Assembly (NCBI RefSeq): GCF_002775205.1
Contig: NC_036464.1
Coordinates: 5,697,291 to 5,761,290 of the forward strand
Source: Xiphophorus maculatus
Lineage: Eukaryota; Chordata; Actinopteri; Cyprinodontiformes; Poeciliidae
Direction: 5' to 3'
Length of the DNA stretch: 64,000 nucleotides
Both the position numbers and the translations under genes were made by a program. Below, in pieces: positions 60,095 through 64,000 of this stretch; position 1 is the first letter of the stretch; every line of letters begins with the position of its first letter. The notes beneath the pieces were generated by a model. The model did not search any database, was not told the origin of the DNA, and saw nothing but the letters and a program-made list of their open reading frames with translations.

Positions 60095-60600
60095 TGGACA
60101 GTAAGTCAACAACAATATATATTGCGATATTTATTGACACCAATATCAATAGATAATACATCGTGTGCAATATTCAGTAAACTTTGATCCAGAAACGCAC
60201 AGCATTCTGGGAGACGAAGTCAGAGGAAAGACTTTAGCCGCTCAACCTCTCATTGTGAACTAAGCTAGGTTAGTGGCATCAACTAACTCACTCATTCTTT
60301 GGTTACCTAGCAACAACCTGTCGGATAACTGCGCAGCAGCAGTTTAAAGTTTCTTCACTGTGCCTCATAACTTCTTAAAAATAAACAACAACTTCATGGA
60401 GTGACAAGTGTGGATAAAACAAGCCGCTAGTTTTGCAGTATTTCAGATATTTAAAACAAAAACTAATCAATAATGATCAATATCGACTGATATGAAACTT
60501 GAAAGTTTTTCAGCCACATTGTTCAGCTCTTTGTTGGAGTCAGAGATTCGAGAGCCGCCACACACAGACATATCCAGGTCAAGTTTTAAATATATAGATT
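60095..60600 (+). repeat. dispersed repeat family D, copy 3 (first segment)
   Basis: It opens 'gaggtggacagtaagtcaa' and contains 'gcctcataactt', 'gtgtggataaaaca', 'gcagtatttcagata' and 'aatatcgactgatatgaaa', matching 52495-52660. Confidence 0.55.
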
Positions 60601-61109
60601 TATTACACAAAGCGTAATAGCGGACATTTATTGTTTGCCATAAAGGTCTGTAAATAAAAAGGAAAGAGTGCGTCTAAACAGATTCACATCCGTTCAAATG
60701 TTTTTAAATCGTGCACAGCTTATCAAATCAAATAGTGATGCACAAATATTAATATCTGTATCAGTCCTGATATTGAAGAAATATGCTTTGCTCTGAGTGA
60801 CGTCATGCTTTTTTGTTTTTTACATTATATTTAGAATTCCTTATTGCACCTTTTGAACCATTTAAAAGAAAGTTTGTTACAACTTATTTTTTGTCAGTTT
60901 CTTTATTTTTTTTCACATTGGCTGTTATATTCCTAACTGAACTGACAGAAGTAAGTAAAGTTGCTTAGTTTTTAAATGTTTGACCAAGTTTGTTGGTGTG
61001 TTTAAATGTGTTCTACTGGCGCAGAGTTATCAAATAAATTTGTATTTCAGTAACGTATATGTGTTTTAAAAACAAAGAAATGTCGTAAGTCAATTCAGCA
61101 TTGTTTATA

Positions 61110-61735
61110 TATATCAGATCGATGTCAACTAATACTAAACCTCAGATATTGGTATCGGTTTCGGAAGTGGAAAAAGTAGTTCAGTGCATCCGTAGTCACT
61201 AAACATAGAAAACATAAATGTGTCACATTTAGCTGTTAGCTATTGAAGATCATCCAGAAGTTTTTTGAACGTTAGCTTATTTGTTGTCTATCATGTAGTT
61301 GTTGTAGTTTGTAAAAAAAATATATTTTTTGGCCCGTTAGTATTTTTGACCTGATTTTAGCCCAAAAGTTTGGACTTTGATGCATTTAAAGCTAGAAAAA
61401 TTACATGATTCTGGTGTTGATGTTTGCTAACTTTTCTTTCCTTTTTCTGTGTTTATAAAAATAGATTTTTTTTCTGTAAAGGTAAAAAAAAAAAAAATTA
61501 GCAGTTTTGAGCTGACGATTTTGTCACAAAAGTTTGAACTTTGATGCATTTACAACCAGAAAAGTTTAATATTTCAGGTTTAAATATTTTTTAAATTTTC
61601 TGTGTTTTTAAAAAAGAAATGTTTTTCTGTGTCGGGTCAATATCGGTTGATACTAAACCTCGGATATCTGTATCGTGTCTGGACGTGAAAAAAGTGAATC
61701 GGTGCATCCATAGTTATTAAGCATAGAAAAACAAG
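61110..61735 (+). repeat. repeated 'cggtgcatcc' element, two copies 522 bp apart
   Basis: 'tcaactaatactaaacctcagatattggtatcg' type sequence followed by 'gcatccgtagtcactaaacatagaaaa' at 61115-61215 recurs at 61637-61735 ('gatactaaacctcggatatctgtatcg', 'gcatccatagttattaagcatagaaaa'). Between them 'gtttggactttgatgcattta' also repeats (61370 and 61530), and again at 63485. This is a tandem or segmental duplication of a dispersed element. Confidence 0.7.
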
Positions 61736-61799
61736 TTGTGACATTTATGTCTGTTTTTTTTATTTTTAATTTATCAGATTTTGTGACTTTATCAGTTAA

Positions 61800-62330
61800 T
61801 TTAGGACGTTGTGTTCAGAACAGCCACTCGCCTGCAGCTGGATCTGAACATCTGGTGCTTGGCGGGCTTGGAAGAGAGCTCAAACTCGGTGCATAAATGC
61901 TGCAGAGCCAGTTTCCGCGACGCTCCACCACAACAGCAGGCAGTGTGGCTGAGATGAGTAAATTTAGGATTAAAATCAAGGCATAAGGTGCGGTAATAAG
62001 GCGGGCGCTGGCTTCGTGTCGACGCTCGGCACCAGAATCCTGCGGCTGCTTTCTCCGTCGGAGAAGAACCCGCTCATCAGCAGCAGCATGTCTGCTGACC
62101 TAAATCTGCTCTCTTCTTCTGCCTTTTATTTATAGACTTAAGAGTGAGTGCGTACGGGGAAGGAGTGTGTGATCAGAGACGCTCTCCCGGACCAGAAAAT
62201 TTGGGATGTGCACGAGTTTGCTTTGATTGCACATGTAGGTTTGACCTTTGGAGTGACGGCACGGTTACGTAAAAGTAACCCTTGTCGTCATCAGAACACT
62301 AGATTGTATCTGTTTTGAAGGAGTTTGGTC
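61800..62330. other. GC-richer non-coding segment
   Basis: Unique-looking sequence of higher GC between AT-rich repeats, with CpG clusters near 61915 and 62000-62060. No splice-bounded frame. Conserved regulatory DNA is possible. Confidence 0.3.
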
Positions 62331-62639
62331 TTTGTGGATGTGTGTGTTTTCCCAAACATTCACTTTTAGGATCTGTTTGTCTAATGACTTAGTGCAGAGT
62401 CTGACTGCAAACAGAAAGAGAGACGTTTTATTTCAGCCTTGTCCCTGACCTTTGCACCCCTTTGTCAGTGTTGCTGATATGGACTTTAATCAGCTACCGA
62501 GGGCTGGTCTTTCACTTTGAACCAAGGGTGTTCAATGTAGGGTTCAGAGGCCATTTGTGGCACCTGGATTGATTGTTTGAGGCCCCCCAGTCATAATTAA
62601 GGCATCATGATTGCAAATTGTTGATGGAGGGGGAAAAAA

Positions 62640-63000
62640 AGTAAATATTCAATAGAAAAAATGGGAATTTACTAGAAAAAAACAAGCAAATTTCTGAGTT
62701 TGTAAAGTTGAAAATTTGCTTGTAAAAAAAAAAAAAAACTCAAAAAATTTTATATTAATCTCAGAAATTTTCTTGAAAAAACTTTAAAATTGCCTGAAAA
62801 AAAATCAGAATTTTGTCTAAAAAAGAAAAAAACACTTGTAAATTTGACTTTTGAAACAGAAATTTCTGTTTTCTTTTCTGCAAAATGTCTGAGATCAATC
62901 TAAAAGTTTCTAAATTTTGTTCTGGCATTTTTTTTGTACTTTTCAAACTCAGAAATTTTCACGTTTTTTCTTTAAAAGTTCAGATTCTGGTGGACATTTA
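62640..63000. repeat. AT-rich 'gaaattttc' repeat array
   Basis: 'ctcagaaattttcttgaaaaaac' and 'ctcagaaattttcacg' resemble the array at 1-470 and the one in pcgf6 intron 7. They lie partly inverted, as 'atttctgagtttgtaaagttg' faces 'tttcaaactcagaaatttt'. Confidence 0.55.
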
Positions 63001-64000
63001 CTCCTCTTTTTTTATTTATTTATGTATTTTTTCTCTCAGCAGCCATAACAACATCGTAAAGAATAAATTAGGGCACGCTTTTAAATTAAAATCTACTCAC
63101 AATAATGTTAAATGCCACACAAAGTGATCATCTTTTCTAAACTTTGTGCTTCCCTTGGTGCTTTTAATTCCTGTATTAAAACTTGGGTAAATACAGCAAG
63201 TGTTTTCAAATGAAAACTGACCTAGATCCTGTTTTTAATTCTGATTGTAGATGAAATATTCTTTCTTAGTTTTCTTCATTCAAACACGAAATAATAAACA
63301 AATTTGATGCCTTTCATATAACAAGCAAAATTCATTTGAAGTATTGGTTTCTACTAAAAAGTATGATTCCCTGATAAATTAAGATAGTTTAATTAGTTTG
63401 TTAATGAATAGATTAAAAAATGACATCATTTTGGTGACTTCAGCTCTTAAAAATGGCATTTTGACTTGATGACTTTGGCCCACGCTTGGACTTTAATGCA
63501 TTTAAGGTCATGAAAGTTAAATCTTTCAGGTGTTGAGATGTTTGCTGACTTGTCTGTCATTGCAGTTCTGTTTTTTTAGGTAGATTCTGCATTATTGCGC
63601 CGCGCCACTGTAGTGTTTTGCAACCAGGTCTGTCATTACGTAAGAGCCTGTGGTGAATTCTCTGATAGCCAGCTGACCTCTGTCATGTGAGCATTTGTGA
63701 TCAGTTTGACTCGGGGAACATGCACACACACACACACTCCTACGCACACACACTGCTTGCATGCTTATTTTGGTTGTGGCTCATCTTTACCATATTTTCC
63801 CGTCTTTCTTCGGTTTCGCAGAAACTGGAATCATTTTCATGTGAGGCAGACATAATGTTAGCAGTTTTATCCACTATTTAAAGTGATTGCAGACTTTATT
63901 TCAGGCACACTGATGTTGCATATAAATGTAAAATAACTTATAACGTATACATGTGCAGCCCCATATACTAATACTTTGTTGAAGCTTTGTGTCCAAGCCG
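63001..64000. other. AT-rich DNA to the window end, no gene seen
   Basis: Short (CA)n runs at 63722-63738. A copy of the 'ggactttaatgcatttaa' repeat lies near 63490. No exon recognised. Confidence 0.4.

Overview
The window is nuclear DNA from a ray-finned (teleost) fish. It is AT-rich, its genes are split by GT-AG introns, and it is full of short non-autonomous DNA transposons, a tRNA-derived SINE and microsatellites. The three protein genes encode vertebrate-specific families. I read nothing bacterial or viral.

Layout. (1) 1-13 kb: repeats, then a plus-strand gene at 7.87-11.08 kb for a small membrane-anchored RING-H2 E3 ligase of the RNF24/RNF122 family. Its first exon is not certain and may lie near 3.4-4.5 kb. 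(2) 13-20.4 kb: a transposon-rich stretch. It holds two short hAT elements with perfect 8-bp target duplications, a broken piggyBac element that keeps a recognisable spliceosomal intron, a small DDE-transposase relic, and a tandem array of palindromes. Some exon-like splice signals with a poly(A) signal may mark a non-coding transcript. (3) 21.0-27.1 kb: pcgf6, ten coding exons on the plus strand, with an ETS/CRE-type promoter and a poly(A) signal. (4) 28.5-36.0 kb: the neuronal intermediate filament gene ina (alpha-internexin; gefiltin in fish), five coding exons on the minus strand. It converges tail to tail on pcgf6, which matches the human INA-PCGF6 order as I recall it. (5) 36-64 kb: no coding exon found. 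This stretch has three promoter or first-exon candidates on the plus strand (about 40.1, 49.1 and 58.4-59.0 kb), a 1.5-kb TCCA/TCTA satellite and many dispersed repeats. By the human order the gene beyond ina would be nt5c2, so these could be its untranslated first exons; that is inference only.

The three genes do not form one pathway: a ubiquitin ligase of internal membranes, a Polycomb PRC1.6 subunit in the nucleus, and a neuronal cytoskeletal protein. I found no convincing new biological system. The most checkable unusual points are a GC-AG intron and two extra introns in ina, the intron-bearing piggyBac relic, and the inverted-repeat pair inside the RNF gene.
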